A DNA stretch of 13,921 nt, taken from assembly GCA_007129695.1 (NCBI GenBank), contig SKVA01000501.1, forward strand, positions 1-13,921. The letters run 5' to 3'. Origin of the DNA: Spirochaetaceae bacterium. Its GTDB lineage: Bacteria; Spirochaetota; Spirochaetia; DSM-27196; SLST01. A model generated the notes under the pieces. It ran no database searches. It had not been told where the DNA came from and saw only the letters and a list, made by a program, of their open reading frames with translations. Both the position numbers and the translations under genes were made by a program. Of the stretch, positions 13,582 to 13,921 are shown one piece after another (position 1 is the first letter of the stretch; every line of letters begins with the position of its first letter).

Positions 13582-13921
13582 GAATCGCGGTAGAGCGGAT
13601 GGACCTGCCTGCGGTACGTGTCGTACTGCTCACCGGCGTGATAGGACGACCTGACGAGTGGACCGGCCGCGCAGTGGCGGAATCCCTTCGCCAGCGCAGC
13701 GTCTCTCAGATCGGCGAACTCGTCGGGCGTCCAGTACCGGGCGACCGGCAGGTGGTTGCGCGTCGGCTGCAGATACTGCCCAAGGTTCAGGATCGACACG
13801 CTATTGGCAAGGAGATCGTCCATCGCGTCGCGGATCTCATCGGCGGTCTCCCCGAGTCCGAGCATCATACTCGACTTCGTCACCGACTCGGGATCGATCT
13901 CCTTTGCGACTCGAAGGAACC
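13578..13921 (-). CDS. lipA: Lipoyl synthase, C-terminal part (cut by window edge)
   Basis: The last 113 residues of lipoyl synthase, the radical SAM enzyme that inserts two sulfurs into protein-bound octanoate to make lipoyl groups for 2-oxoacid dehydrogenases and the glycine cleavage system. The reading frame continues past the right edge, so the CxxxCxxC and auxiliary-cluster cysteines are not in view. Family-specific C-terminal motifs are clear: TKSSMMLGLGET, LGQYLQPTRNHLPVARYW and GPLVRSSYHAGEQY. The RSSY serine is the known fourth ligand of the auxiliary iron-sulfur cluster. The usual KSG before the MLGLGE motif reads KSS here. The gene ends 51 nt before the mannosidase gene, whose promoter overlaps its stop. 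Confidence 0.95.
   Translation of the reverse strand, partial: FLRVAKEIDPESVTKSSMMLGLGETADEIRDAMDDLLANSVSILNLGQYLQPTRNHLPVARYWTPDEFADLRDAALAKGFRHCAAGPLVRSSYHAGEQYDTYRRQVHPLYRDS

Overview
The window is GC-rich, densely packed bacterial chromosome with short intergenic gaps. It carries eight complete protein genes, one partial gene (lipA) at the right edge, and no RNA genes, insertion sequences or CRISPR arrays. The gene content fits a free-living Gram-negative heterotroph: a cytosolic alpha-mannosidase, a secreted LamG-type protein, an NAD+ ligase, a class III cyclase protein, flavoproteins and lipoyl synthase. The feel of the cyclase protein and of the unidentified 595-residue protein suggests a spirochaete-like organism. 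That placement is a low-confidence impression, because no taxonomic marker is present.

Layout. Positions 1-36 hold a 16-bp tandem repeat cut by the window edge. On the + strand follow an aldo/keto reductase (101-931), a 66-residue zinc-ribbon protein (986-1186) and a 595-residue protein of unknown function (1192-2979). The last one meets a minus-strand FAD-dependent desaturase-like oxidoreductase (2971-4530) tail to tail with a 9-nt overlap. A 117-bp divergent promoter region separates that gene from a + strand two-Rossmann flavoprotein resembling flavin monooxygenases (4648-5892). The rest is on the minus strand, read from right to left: the lipA end (13578-13921), GH38 alpha-mannosidase (10434-13526), a signal-peptide LamG protein (9385-10425), NAD+-dependent DNA ligase (7496-9388) and an adenylate-cyclase-domain protein (5902-7464).

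The mannosidase, LamG protein and ligase genes are packed stop to start (8-nt gap, then a 4-nt GTGA overlap) and look like one operon driven by a good sigma70-type promoter. The -35 box of that promoter overlaps the lipA stop codon. The cyclase gene follows after 31 nt but has its own promoter, whose -35 box overlaps the ligase stop codon.

Four genes (starts at 1192, 4530, 4648 and 7464) have a -10-like hexamer ending only 6 or 7 nt before the ATG and no usable Shine-Dalgarno, which suggests leaderless mRNAs. Other points of interest are a DNA ligase whose nucleotide-binding motifs depart from ordinary LigA and recall viral NAD+ ligases, a cyclase that lacks the catalytic Asn and has a long insert, and the uncharacterised zinc-ribbon/595-residue gene pair. 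I see no clear defence or mobile system here.
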